The notes under the pieces: model-generated | The model's input: the letters and a program-made list of their open reading frames with translations, nothing else | Databases searched by the model: none | What the model was told of the DNA's origin: nothing | Shown: positions 1 through 10,034 of the stretch, piece after piece | Layout of the letters: every line of letters begins with the position of its first letter | Position numbering within the stretch: the first letter of the stretch is position 1 | Assembly: GCA_018398765.1 (NCBI GenBank) | Contig: JAHBMJ010000837.1 | Coordinates: 1 to 39,603, forward strand | Reading direction: 5' to 3' | Origin: Chromera velia | Lineage: Eukaryota; Sar; Chromeraceae | Length of the DNA: 39,603 nt | Translations under genes and position numbers: made by a program

Positions 1-1
1 C

Positions 2-484
2 GGGGGGGCTGCTGACAGTGCTGGAGGGGGGGCCGCTCCTGCAGGGCCCGGCGGGAGGACCAATTTGAAACCAAAGGAGGCGGCCGCAGACGCAAATGCT
101 GAGAAGGCTGGGGGGAAACTTCCCCCTCCTGAGAAAGTCATCACTCCGGGTGAGGAAGGCTACCGACCTCTCTATATTCACCTCCAACACAAGGGGCTTG
201 TTGTCGGCCCTGGCGCGGCACAGAGGGTAGCCGAACTTACCAACTCTGGATGCTTAGCTGCCCAGAAACAGGACGGTTCCAACACCAACAGCAATAGCAA
301 ACGTGTGCGCGGTTCTCCGTCTCACCCCGTTGTCATCTCTCCGCAACCGAATAGAAGCCCAGGAGCACCCACTCCTGGAAAGCCGAAAAGCCAGAGAAAA
401 AGCTCTCAGCAGCTCCCACCACCGATCGATTCGATTCACATTGAAGAAAGTGATCATGAAGAAGAGGAAAAGGAAGTGCCATAA
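2..484 (+). CDS. 3' end of an unrecognised gene, cut by the window edge
   Basis: The reading frame is open from the left edge to a TAA at 482-484, so this is probably the last exon of a gene that begins outside the window. The visible product, about 160 residues, starts Gly/Ala-rich. Its middle is more ordinary and contains a run reading R-P-L-Y-I-H-L-Q-H-K-G. It continues with a Ser/Pro/Lys-rich stretch and ends in an acidic tail of repeated Glu and Asp. I recognise no domain, and the composition suggests a disordered region. It is followed at once by AT-rich repeat DNA, so it may instead belong to a mobile element. There is no evidence for function. Confidence 0.4.
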   Translation, partial: GGAADSAGGGAAPAGPGGRTNLKPKEAAADANAEKAGGKLPPPEKVITPGEEGYRPLYIHLQHKGLVVGPGAAQRVAELTNSGCLAAQKQDGSNTNSNSKRVRGSPSHPVVISPQPNRSPGAPTPGKPKSQRKSSQQLPPPIDSIHIEESDHEEEEKEVP

Positions 485-489
485 AGCTG

Positions 490-1720
490 AGTGATTGTCA
501 CCTCAATTTTGGTACGTGCTCTAACTTTATCGTATCAACAAAAAGTCATATGCAATTTCAAATCTATCAATTTAACGTTCTTAATCTCTATTAGTACTAG
601 AGTGAGTCTCAGTGACTAGTGTATATACACTGCCACACAGGCATATTTTTTTTACGGAACTAATAATTTATAATTTTATATATATATTTTTTAAATTTTT
701 GAAACACACATCAGAAATGTTCTGATAACTATTGTCATGAGAAAAATGATCAGAGTGACAGTAAGTCAGTAACTCAGTGAGGAACCCTAAGAAGTTAACC
801 TCAAATCTTACCTCAAATATCAAATATTTGAGGTTGAAGCTCAAATCAAATCAAATCAAATCAAATCAAATATAATTAAATCAAACATGGTCACTAAGTA
901 TCTTATTCTATATTCTTTAAAAAAATAGGAAAAAAGTTGTAAAGGCTATTGTAAAGGTTTAGAGATATAGGTTCTATATAGTATAGATTCAAGTTTTTAT
1001 ATGTAACATATCTCACTGGCAATTGCATCAAAGGTCTAGGTGTGATCTGTAAAGTTATTTTTATAATAAAGTCTGACCACATACTTTATATTTTAAAACT
1101 TCTTTGGTTTTAAAACTTTAAGAATACAAAGCTTGAACACATTGATGCGTTATTTAGGATTGTTTAGCCTTTTGAAACATTTTTTAATGTAGTATGACAA
1201 AAAACTTTTAAAGTGCGTTTCAAAAGTTATATTTTAAAGTCTACCCCTATAAAACTTTTAGTAAATATGACTAAATATTATAAAATATTACAAAAAATTC
1301 ATATTTTAGTCATATTTTACTTTTTTTTTATGAGTTTATATTTTTTTTTATATATTATACACGGACAAACAAAAAATGCTACCCAAGTCTACAAATACTC
1401 ACAAGTTGAATGAACTAACTCCCAGTCACGTGCCATTCAATGGCATTCATTCAATCAATATTTTATAAAAAAAAAAATGTTAAAAAAAAACTAGTGAATA
1501 GTCATATTTTAGTCATATTTTTTTTTCTAGTGAATTTTGTCACTAATTTTCCTCAAATTTAGTTATATTTTGTCATATTTTAAAAACCATTTTTTTATGA
1601 AAGAATTATAAGTTTTAGGACGTTTTTGGGGCAATTTACGAAGACTAGAGCTTTTAATTCATCTAGCGCACCAACTTAGAGCGTTTAAAATAAAATATTG
1701 AGTAAATAATATCATTTTTA
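490..1720. repeat. AT-rich repeat DNA, no gene seen
   Basis: This long, strongly AT-rich stretch has no credible coding frame. It contains many copies of short motifs such as TAGTCATATTTTAG, poly-T runs, and a segment at 1247-1264 (CTATAAAACTTTTAGTAA) that recurs elsewhere in the window on both strands. An 11-bp inverted repeat with a 3-base loop lies at 810-834 (arms ACCTCAAATAT and its complement). The composition differs sharply from the gene-bearing DNA, which suggests old mobile-element sequence. Confidence 0.6.
841..870. repeat. (TCAAA)6 microsatellite
   Basis: Six perfect tandem copies of the pentamer TCAAA, followed by degenerate copies to about 885. It lies directly after the inverted repeat at 810-834, which contains the same CTCAAAT word, so the microsatellite may have grown from it. 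Confidence 0.85.
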
Positions 1721-2017
1721 TGAAATTCTATCTTATTTTGACCATGATAATGAGGAAGGGGATGACCTCTTCGCCCCCCCCAATGGCTGCCAGTGGCCCA
1801 ACCTTTCTCGGAGTGGTACCTTCCGTCCCCCCTCTCATCCCAAACGTCTTCCATTTCGGCATCCTCTTCCTGCACTCTCCCCCTCCTGCCTGTAGCAGCG
1901 GCCCCAGCAGCGGCCGCCCTAGCAGTGGCCTCTTCAGCGGCCCTTCATGCCTCTCTTTCCTCGTATCCAATTAATTCTGTTATTCAAAAAGGTCGTACAG
2001 TGATAGAGGAACGTAAC

Positions 2018-2395
2018 TGAGATGGTGACTCTCTTCTCGGCCTTGTTGGTGACTGTGTGCTTGGATAAATCACCGAAGACGATTTCTAGGGCCTCGTTGA
2101 GGGGACTGATCGTCTTGTGTGTTTTCTCCACACCTGCGTCTCTAGGCTTTACCTTGGCCAAATGAAGGTACAAACCTGGCCAACCTTTATAGACAAGCAG
2201 CTGCGTCATCAGGAGGGGGTGGGAGCAGACAAAGAGGGGATAGCGCAAGAGATATAGACGTGTGGAAAAAAAAAACGGATCGAGGCTCTGAAAACAGAAA
2301 GCTGACGTACCTGTTCTTCCACTCTTCATCGTAAATCAGCTCTTCGATGAGCTCAGAATCAACAGAAGGGATTGGAGGTTTTTTGGGGCACTGCG
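2018..2395 (-). CDS. Two putative exons of an unrecognised minus-strand gene
   Basis: On the minus strand an open stretch from about 2395 to 2311 encodes a peptide reading [25 protein letters not shown]. It ends at a good donor (CAG then GTACGT, exon end 2311). After an AG at 2143-2142 the frame continues through about 2018 with a peptide including [17 protein letters not shown]. Joining them keeps the frame and gives a normal-looking amphipathic composition. A third Ala- and Glu-rich stretch may follow at about 1945-1760. No start codon, stop codon or family is identified. It sits inside repeat DNA, so it may be a fragment or a pseudogene. Confidence 0.25.
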
Positions 2396-2465
2396 CTGTG
2401 CCAACCAGGTATCTCCACCCAACACTTCTCTCCTTTTTGCATTTAAATCCAAGGATGCAAAACTT

Positions 2466-2975
2466 CATGCATCCATCCATCCATCCATCCATCCATCCAT
2501 CTATCCATCCATCTATCCATCCATCCTCACTCGATCACTCCACCCATTCATCCCTCACTCACTCCATCCATCAATCCATCAATCCATCAATCCATCCATC
2601 CATCCATCCAGCTATCCATCCATCCATCCATCCCTCAGTCACTCCCTCACTCCATCCACCTATCCATCCCTCCTCACTCCATCCATCCATCCATCCATCC
2701 CTCACTCACTCCACCAATTAATCCATCCCTCACTCACTCACTCCATCACTCCATCCATCTACCCATCCATCCCTCACTCACTCTATCCATCGATTTATCC
2801 ATCCAATGGCATCCATCCATCCATCTATCCATCCCTCCATCCCTCAGTCACTCTCTCACTCCATCCATCCATCCACCCATCCCTCAGCCACTCTCTCACG
2901 CCATCCACTCATCCATCCCTCTTCACTCCATCATTCTATGCATGCATCCATCGATCCCTCACTCACTTCATCCAT
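2466..2975. repeat. ATCC-type satellite, about 500 bp
   Basis: A long array of the tetramer ATCC/TCCA is interspersed with a higher-order word built from CCATCC and CTCACTCACTCC. Frames through it give meaningless His-Pro-Ser-Ile repeats. The array ends just before the duplicated block at 2990. Confidence 0.9.
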
Positions 2976-2989
2976 CTATAACCTCAGTT

Positions 2990-3109
2990 GTGACTGACCT
3001 TTCCAAATCTCAGTTCGCACATGTTGACATTGGTCGATGCGGTCGCTTCTGAAGCTCCTACTAGGCGGCACAAAACGAAGAGACAGCACTATAGAAAGAC
3101 GATCCTACT
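2990..3109 (+). repeat. Dispersed repeat R1, copy 1
   Basis: It begins GTGACTGACCTTTC and ends near AAAGACGAT. The block is about 80% identical by eye to 4971-5095 in the same orientation, including the internal words GTTCGC, GGTCGAT, CTGAAGCTC, GGCACAAAA and GAAGAGACA. No coding sense was found. It probably belongs to the repeat block. Confidence 0.7.
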
Positions 3110-3397
3110 GTTCGTTTGCCCTGTCCTAGTGGATTGACACAAAAGCGCCAACACTCTGTGACACAGTTCTTTCATCTGTACGTCTGCATATATCTTTGTC
3201 TGCATGAGTGGCCTTTGTGGTGTGGATCATGCATGCCTGGGTCTTTCACTGTACACGCTGCATAGAACGCTGCGTGCATGCATGCATGCAGTGGGCCCTG
3301 TATAGCATCCGCGGGTCATGCATGCTCACGCGTGCGCCCCGGTCCCGGTCGCGATGTCGTCGTCGACGTCGGGCAGGCCCAATATATACATATGTTT

Positions 3398-3401
<4 letters not shown>

Positions 3402-3431
<30 letters not shown>
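3402..3431. repeat. (AT)15 microsatellite
   Basis: Pure alternating AT within an AT-rich tract. A GC-rich patch of CATG and CGTCGACG words lies just upstream at about 3270-3380. Confidence 0.9.
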
Positions 3432-3434
<3 letters not shown>

Positions 3435-3819
3435 TATATGTTTGCATATATAAGGAGTGTGCCATTTTTAAAAAAATCATAAAATACTTCTCTCGTTGGA
3501 GATGGTTGTTAACAGACTCATTTGGCATCTTTTATGTAAAAATATGCTTTAAAAAAATATTTTAAGTTGAGTCATATTTAGTCATAATTTAGTTATGAAA
3601 AATTACTTAAGAAAAAAAAAGTGAATAAACATTCACGAATTGATTCACTAAAAAATTCATTGGGCTCTAAAAATTTTTTTATATTGTATACGGCCAATCT
3701 GGGTAGCTAAACGTAATTTCTGATCAAAACTGAACCATACAAACCACTTTTGGGCTCTCTATGCTTTATAGTTCACACACACAAAAAAATTATATTTTAC
3801 TCATATTTAGAAATAGCTA

Positions 3820-3915
3820 TTATATCGTATCGGTATCGAATCGGTATCATATGGGTATCGTATCGGAATTTAAGGTTCCCAAAAAAGGGGGTATCGTCGA
3901 TAATTTCGATACTGA
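3820..3915. repeat. GGTATCG-type short repeats
   Basis: Repeats of TATCG, GGTATCG and TATCGTATCGG lie between 3820 and 3915. The inverted form (ACCGATA, GATACCGATACC) is at 5547-5630. The two clusters are about 1.7 kb apart and in opposite orientation, which adds an inner inverted pair to the outer AT-rich arms. Confidence 0.65.
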
Positions 3916-4568
3916 CATAAAATTTTTAGCGTATGAGGCTAAAACCTAGTTCAAACAGTATCATTCGTAAAACTGTAAACTTTTTATAAAAATCTCATGT
4001 TTTTAAAGAGTCAACTCTACTTCGAAAATGGGTTCCAAAACGTTTAGATGGCCAAACTATAAGGGGGGCTTCGCTCCCCTAACCCTCCCCTTAAAAAGAG
4101 TTAACACATCATGAGATTGAGAATGACTTCATCAACACGTCGTCCCTGGAAATCTCATACCAGACGCAAACTGTTAGACTCGATTTTATTCTGATGTATG
4201 TGCCATTACCTAAATGCAAGTGAATGTATACAAAACTTACAGTAAAATGCAGATATCCACATCCTATTCTGCACTCACGAAGGAACCATGTAGATTTGTA
4301 GCACAAAGAAGAAAGAAAAAACAAGCTACGCAGTAAGCAGCTTAGGTTGGACTCTCTTGAGCGACGTGGTGGTTGATACTCAGCGAGCGGAATGAAGAGA
4401 AAATTGAGGTCAAAGGACCTGGTTTGATAGTGTGCAGCGGTCTGTATGCTTATTTGTATGTGTGTGCATCTCCATGAAAATCAACCAATACGCAAAACGG
4501 CCAACTGAGATTTTAAAGCTGCAACACATTGGTGGAACACATCCATAGTAAGACACTCCTTAGCTTTC

Positions 4569-4832
4569 TAGACTTTGGGGAAGCCCTCTCCTTCCTTTGT
4601 GGAGTGGGTACAAGTGACAAACTCACCGGAAGGGCAAATCCAGTTCCAGAAAAACGAAAACAGCACTGCTTACGGTATTAGAAGTTCCTTCTGCACAAAT
4701 GAAAGCATGAAGGAGACCAAGACAAACACGTTGGACTACAAAGGTTCCTACAGGGAAATAGATAGACGGCCCTGGTGTGTGTTTTGTGATTCACAGGGTA
4801 TGAAAACCGAACCGTTGCTGGAAGCTAGGTGA
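4569..4832 (+). CDS. Doubtful 85-codon open frame, possibly an exon fragment
   Basis: An open frame follows a TAG at 4569-4571 and runs to a TAG ending at 4832. Its first ATG is deep inside, so it is more likely an exon (a TTTCTAG acceptor-like site precedes it) than a complete gene. It includes a short W-C-V-F-C motif. The composition is not obviously repetitive, but I recognise no family. It is flanked by repeats on both sides. Confidence 0.15.
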
Positions 4833-4970
4833 ACATCGAAAAACGAACATCAAGTGGCAAGCTTTTGTAAAAGATGAGGTCATCAGAGGTTCAGTGGTTG
4901 AACATCAATGGTAAAGTGGCAAGCTTCAATGGCAGAGTATAGATGTCACGAAATGATAGTGACCTCACTC

Positions 4971-5095
4971 GTGACTGACCTTTCTGAACCTTAGTTCGCC
5001 CATGATAACATCCTGGTCGATCCGGTCACTCCTGAAGCTCTAAGACGGCACAAAAAGAAGAGACAACACTGTGAAAAGACGATTCTTAAACTACT
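4971..5095 (+). repeat. Dispersed repeat R1, copy 2
   Basis: Direct-orientation partner of 2990-3109, diverged by about 20% with small indels. Both copies are followed, within about 0.5-0.9 kb, by a GGTATCG/CCGATAC cluster and then AT-rich DNA. A larger duplicated unit is therefore possible. Confidence 0.7.
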
Positions 5096-5546
5096 GTCCT
5101 TGAACTGTTTAGACGTTGGCTAGTGAACCAACTCCGACAGGGCAATAACGGGTCAAGCAACTCTGCATATTGAGGAGATGAAACTTCTATCCGCCTGACA
5201 TTTATAATATGCCCACACCTTACCTTATTTTTTCCCCTTCTGGCTGTTATGATGCTTTGATTGTCCAGAAGCGGTTTTGTTCAGAAAACAGAAATGATGA
5301 AGCTCTGTTAGATCGGATGTAATGTACATGCAGTCTTGTCTTAAAGCCAAGTCGGGCTGTTCTGGCCGCTGAGGCTGAATTCAGTGCACGTTGGAGCTGG
5401 TTCCGCATTCATCCATGCATGCAGCCGTTTGGGGATGGTATACGTGTTACTAGGCCTGGCCGCGCCCGGTCTTCGAGCACCGAGGCCCGGCCTGGTGCGT
5501 GCCTTGCCACATAGTAGCCCAGCTAGTCCTTCACAAGCTCTAAGCA

Positions 5547-5630
5547 GGCCGATACTAACCGATACTCGACCGTTCGAGAAAGAACCGATAGTCGATACTT
5601 CAATACCGATACCGATACCGATACGATATC
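5547..5630. repeat. CCGATAC-type short repeats, inverted partner of 3820-3915
   Basis: Tandem hexamers of ACCGAT/ATACCG, with CCGATACTAACCGATACTCG upstream. It is followed at 5650 by the AT-rich arm with repeated TACTCATATT. Confidence 0.7.
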
Positions 5631-5799
5631 GCACGCTAGCTATCCCTACTCATATTTGTGTCATATTTTTAAAATATTATAATATTTACTCATATTTACT
5701 CATATATTTAGTAAAAGTTTCATAGGGACAGACTCAAACCAGACTTTAAACTTTATTTCGATCACTTTAAAACTTTACAGATCATACCTAGTCAAAAGT

Positions 5800-7389
5800 T
5801 GTATGGTCTTACTATGATATTCTTCTAGATGTTCCTTTAATATTTTCCTAGCTTATTTTCACTGTCAGATCTTCATTGTAGGCTTTCATGTATAAGCAGA
5901 TGTTCATCTATATTTAGGATTAGGATAAGGATTTATGTGCGGAGGATTGGCCTCCCGCCCCAATGCCGAATGTCCGACGTGCAGCTTCCAGGGAAAGCGC
6001 CTAGACGCATCAGACGCATCATATATAGATTCGTTCGTTGTCACGTTTATTTCTAGGTTCTTTTTATACTCATGCATGCATCTTGAACACCGTGACCTGC
6101 ATGCACCAAGAAGATGACGGCTACCAAAACTTTGCAATTGCAACAAAACTGCAATTGATGCGCAACTCCACAATCGATCGATCCATCGATAGCTGCAGGC
6201 TGCGCAATCCTCAACAAATGACTGTTTTGCCTTCACTATCCCGGCGGCGTCTCTACCGTTCTCATGAACCAACGTGAGACTTTCAATCGAAGGACGTCCT
6301 TGTTTCCCCGCAGTAAGTACCTTTAGTACCGTTAAGTCATCATCGTCTTTCGTACTCGTTTTGCGACACCGTCCTCGAGGTATTCTAACAATGCTCGAGA
6401 TCCACAAAGCGGGCAGGCGATAAGGGAGACATCATGTGACCGATTATGTGTGCGTACATACAGGCACATAGAGAGATTGCCTGATACATTGGAGGGAAGC
6501 GCTGGGAGGGGGGAGGGGGTAGAGCCAGAACTAACAAGGGATTGGTTGAAGGGAGGAAGGCAGAGCAACCGAGAGCATTTCTCACAGCACCTCAAGGTGC
6601 ATAGAGGAAAAATAAGCACAAAGAGAAAATAATGACCAGGAAGATGAAATCAACCGCAAAGCATTCACCTTCATCTGTGCTCGTGCACAGATCTTTAATC
6701 CCCCCCCTTGATTACTCAAATCACAGAATAAGAAAAAAAACAGAAAAAAAGGGGAGGGGAGAGAAACAAAGATCCCCCAACCCATTTCCAAACGATCCTC
6801 ATCGTTAGTTATCCTTCCTATTCGATTCCATTCTATTCACTCAGGGCTGCTTAGATCAGGCAGTCATCTCACCTTCTTCTATCGTTTCCTTGACCGCTTC
6901 TTCCTTCCTTCCTTCCTTCCTGACCTCCCTTTTGCTCCTCTCTTTGCCCGTCCGTGCAGGCCTCCTTGGGCTGACGGGTCTCTCATTTCTCTTCTCTTCT
7001 CTTCCTGCGTGTATTTATACATTCGTTCCCTCCCTCTGTTCTCCGCATGAGAGAGACTCGGAGGAGGAAACACAGACCCCCCCCTGCACTCTCTGTGAAC
7101 AACACAGCAAAGGGTACCTCTCCCACCCTTCCTTTCTTCTCTTGGTCGGTCTTTCTTTTCAGAGCACCCCTTCAGTCTTCAGGGTGTTTGCTTAATTGTT
7201 TCCATCCATCAAGTCTTTATTTACTACAAAAGAGCTAGGACCAAAACCAAAGAAACACGCACAGCATTAGTGGAGTGAGTCTGCGCACCCACCTGCCTGC
7301 CTGTCTGCTTCCCGAAGGCCAAAATCATCAAAACCGGAGAGGAAGGAACCAGCGGAGCATCCCCCGCCGACCCCTTCTTCTCATCGACC

Positions 7390-7423
<34 letters not shown>

Positions 7424-7615
7424 CACGCAACCATTGCATGTTACCACCGCACAAAACACATTGACCATCAAAATGGAAAGAATGGCAAAGGGAAAAACAA
7501 AACCGACAGTTGTCTCTTTCCCTCTTTCATTCATGCAGAAGCACTAGCAATCTATCAGAAGTACAGACGGACAATTTTCCTTCTTCCTTTTCCGTTGACT
7601 CCTGTTGTGTGTCTG
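5800..7615. other. Intergenic region downstream of the acetyltransferase gene, no supported gene
   Basis: Mixed-composition DNA with TTCC runs near 6900, a purine-rich tract near 6730-6770 and a perfect AC tract at 7391-7421. A minus-strand open frame (6407-5904) exists, but I could not link it to any family or to good splice sites, so it is not called. The stretch next to 7616 should contain the 3' UTR of the minus-strand gene. Confidence 0.5.
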
Positions 7616-9998
7616 TCAATTGATGTTCGGCAGGTCGGTGTGTCGCTGCTCGAGGTGTCCCTTCACTGCGCCCCCAATGGAGGCCACATCGATGAGAAAC
7701 GTGTCGTGACCGTACTGCGCGTCCAGTTCGTAGTACACAACATGACTGCATCAAGCTCACTCAGAGAAGAGTGAGAGAGAGAGAACAGAAAATAAGGGAG
7801 GGAGGGAGAGGAATCGATCAAACAGGAGGGGGGAGTTGTACGGAGAGGGGGGGGGCAAGGGATGATCATGCGAAACGAAAAGCAAACAAGAGGCATCGCA
7901 CGCAACAACGGACCGACAGAATTCCAGCCGGCATCATGCAAGCACGACAAGACGAGTTCGCAATGCTTAGCGGAAAACATAAACGAAGCGACGCGAAGAG
8001 GGGGGAAAATCACCTTCGTTCAAATGCACAAATAACTAAATGGACGCATGCGGAGCCTCCCCTTTTCCTTTCCTTTCTTTTCTGTGTCGCTTTCGAGAGA
8101 GGGAATGCCTGCAGGCAGGCTGATCTCGTCTGGGTCTCCCATTCCCTGCCTTGCCCCCCCCCCTCTCACTGACCGGTTGCCGACTGCCCTCAGGATGTCC
8201 GCCACTTGTTTCTGCTGCCAGACCGGAAAGAGAACATCCGAGGAGACACCCATGATCAGCGCAGGCATCTGCAGACAGAGGAAGGGATGCGAGGGAGAGA
8301 CGAGAGGGACCAACAGTGAAAGAGAAACCGGCAGACTGTATGATTTGATCGGACAGGGGGAGAGAGAGAGAGAGAGAGAATCGTCGAGCACCTACCTACC
8401 TGTACTCCCTTCATGCCCTCCTCAAGGGACGGCACCCCCTCTTCGGTTGCCGCCTTTTCGAGGGTGAACAGATCCATTGCCTGCAGTCAGTCAGTCAGTC
8501 AGTCAGTCAATCTTTCTTTCTTTCTTTCCTTTCGCTTGGAGTCGCTCACTCGCTCATTCTCACAAATTTGAACCTGGGTCCATCCATCACTTTCTCCTGC
8601 ACTTCACCCGCCCCCTCGCCAATTCTAGTGCTCACAGAGAGAAATTACAAGTGAGTCCGTTTCCTTGTCTTACAGACATACGGACGCCAGCAAAGAACGG
8701 CAGCAGTAGAGCCGCACAGACAAAACAACACAGAGAGATGACACACCGAAAATACGCTTTCTCAAAAACAGACTAGATACAATGAGACAGTCGAGAAAAC
8801 CAAACCGTGCCGAGACACCGACACAAACAAACAAACGAACGAACGAACCAACAAAAAAAAAAGAAACACATGGACGGATCCATTCCATTCCTCGCCCCCG
8901 ACCTGGCCCCGTTCATGTTGGTAGACCCACCGAACTAGAGACCCCCCCCCCCCCNCCCCCCCCCCCACCTTGGAGATGACGAGCATGGAGTTCGGGTCGT
9001 ACTGGAGGCACCACTTCCGTCCCTGGTGTTCCAGGTACCCCTCAATGATGAAGTCGGAATCCAGCGAAGGGGAGGCAGACCCCCTCTGACGCCCGAATCT
9101 CTCTTCCCACTCAGGACCGCTCCTGCAGGCAGGCAGGCAGGCAAATTCATTCATTCATTCACCAGAAGAGAGGAGAGGAGAAGGGAGGCAGGGGGTATCA
9201 GGAGAGAACATGAGCCGGGTGGGTTCACGCAAGGGGAGAGAGAAACAGAGTCATGTGAGTTTGATCAATCCCCGCCGAAAAAACAGCGAGGCAAAACACA
9301 AACTCTACACAAGCGGAGAAAGGCACGCAGACTTGAAAGAAGACAAAAGAAAAAAAAAGACTCACTCACTACGCAGATGCCTGTGGAACCCGGAAGAAGG
9401 ACACACGCAAAGACAGAAAAAAAAGAGGCAGGCAGATGCAGAGAAAGAGAGAGAGAGAGAAAGAGAGGAGATCCACACGCACACACTCCCCGGGGCCCCA
9501 AGTAGCTGACTGCCTGCCTGCCTGACTGACCTATACGAGATGGTCCCGATGCACCGTGCCAACTGCATGCCCCTCCAAGGGAAGGCCTTCCCGTAGTAAG
9601 TCCCTCCGTGAAAGTTCGGGTCTGCCATCTGCATGTTTATGTGTATATTGATATTTATACACATGCACACCGTCATATGCGTACGTGTACATACTCAAGA
9701 TATGCCCACCTTAATGGGCACGTTTCCTCTTTTTCTTCTGACTCCCCCTCTTCTTCACTCGATCACTCGCTCCTTCACCAATATGTACGCGTGACTGGGG
9801 GCAACGTAGGACGGGAGGAAACAGGCTAGCCAAAGAGAAGAGAGGAAAGACGTTAAAGTCGTGAAAGGAGTGGCCGAAAGGAAAGATTCACAATCTGCAG
9901 TGAGGGATTTATTCAAGTACCCACACCCCGTTGCCTCATCCAGCAGCATTCCTTCCTTTTCCTCCTTCCATACTCTTGACACACACACGCACACACAC

Positions 9999-10034
<36 letters not shown>

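Larger units (their letters stand above)
1036..5795. mobile_element. Possible 4.7-kb element bounded by AT-rich inverted arms
   Basis: Sequence at about 1036-1310 recurs inverted at about 5655-5795. The clearest matches are CTTTACAGATCATACCTAG near 5770, against its reverse complement with one change near 1036-1056, and TTTAGTAAAAGTTTCATAGG at 5707-5726, against the complement of 1247-1264. The arms are diverged and carry insertions. The interior holds an ATCC satellite, a duplicated 120-bp block, GGTATCG repeats and GC-rich patches. I see no transposase. It could be a non-autonomous DNA transposon or foldback element, or simply two opposite copies of a dispersed AT-rich family. Boundaries are approximate. 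Confidence 0.3.

Noticed and set aside
2347-2997. Open frames coding for His-Pro-Ser-Ile repeats
   Set aside because: A direct product of the ATCC satellite. No start context or neighbouring exons support a protein.
5904-6407. A 167-codon minus-strand open frame
   Set aside because: No recognisable family, an amino-acid composition like random translation, and no convincing splice partners or context.
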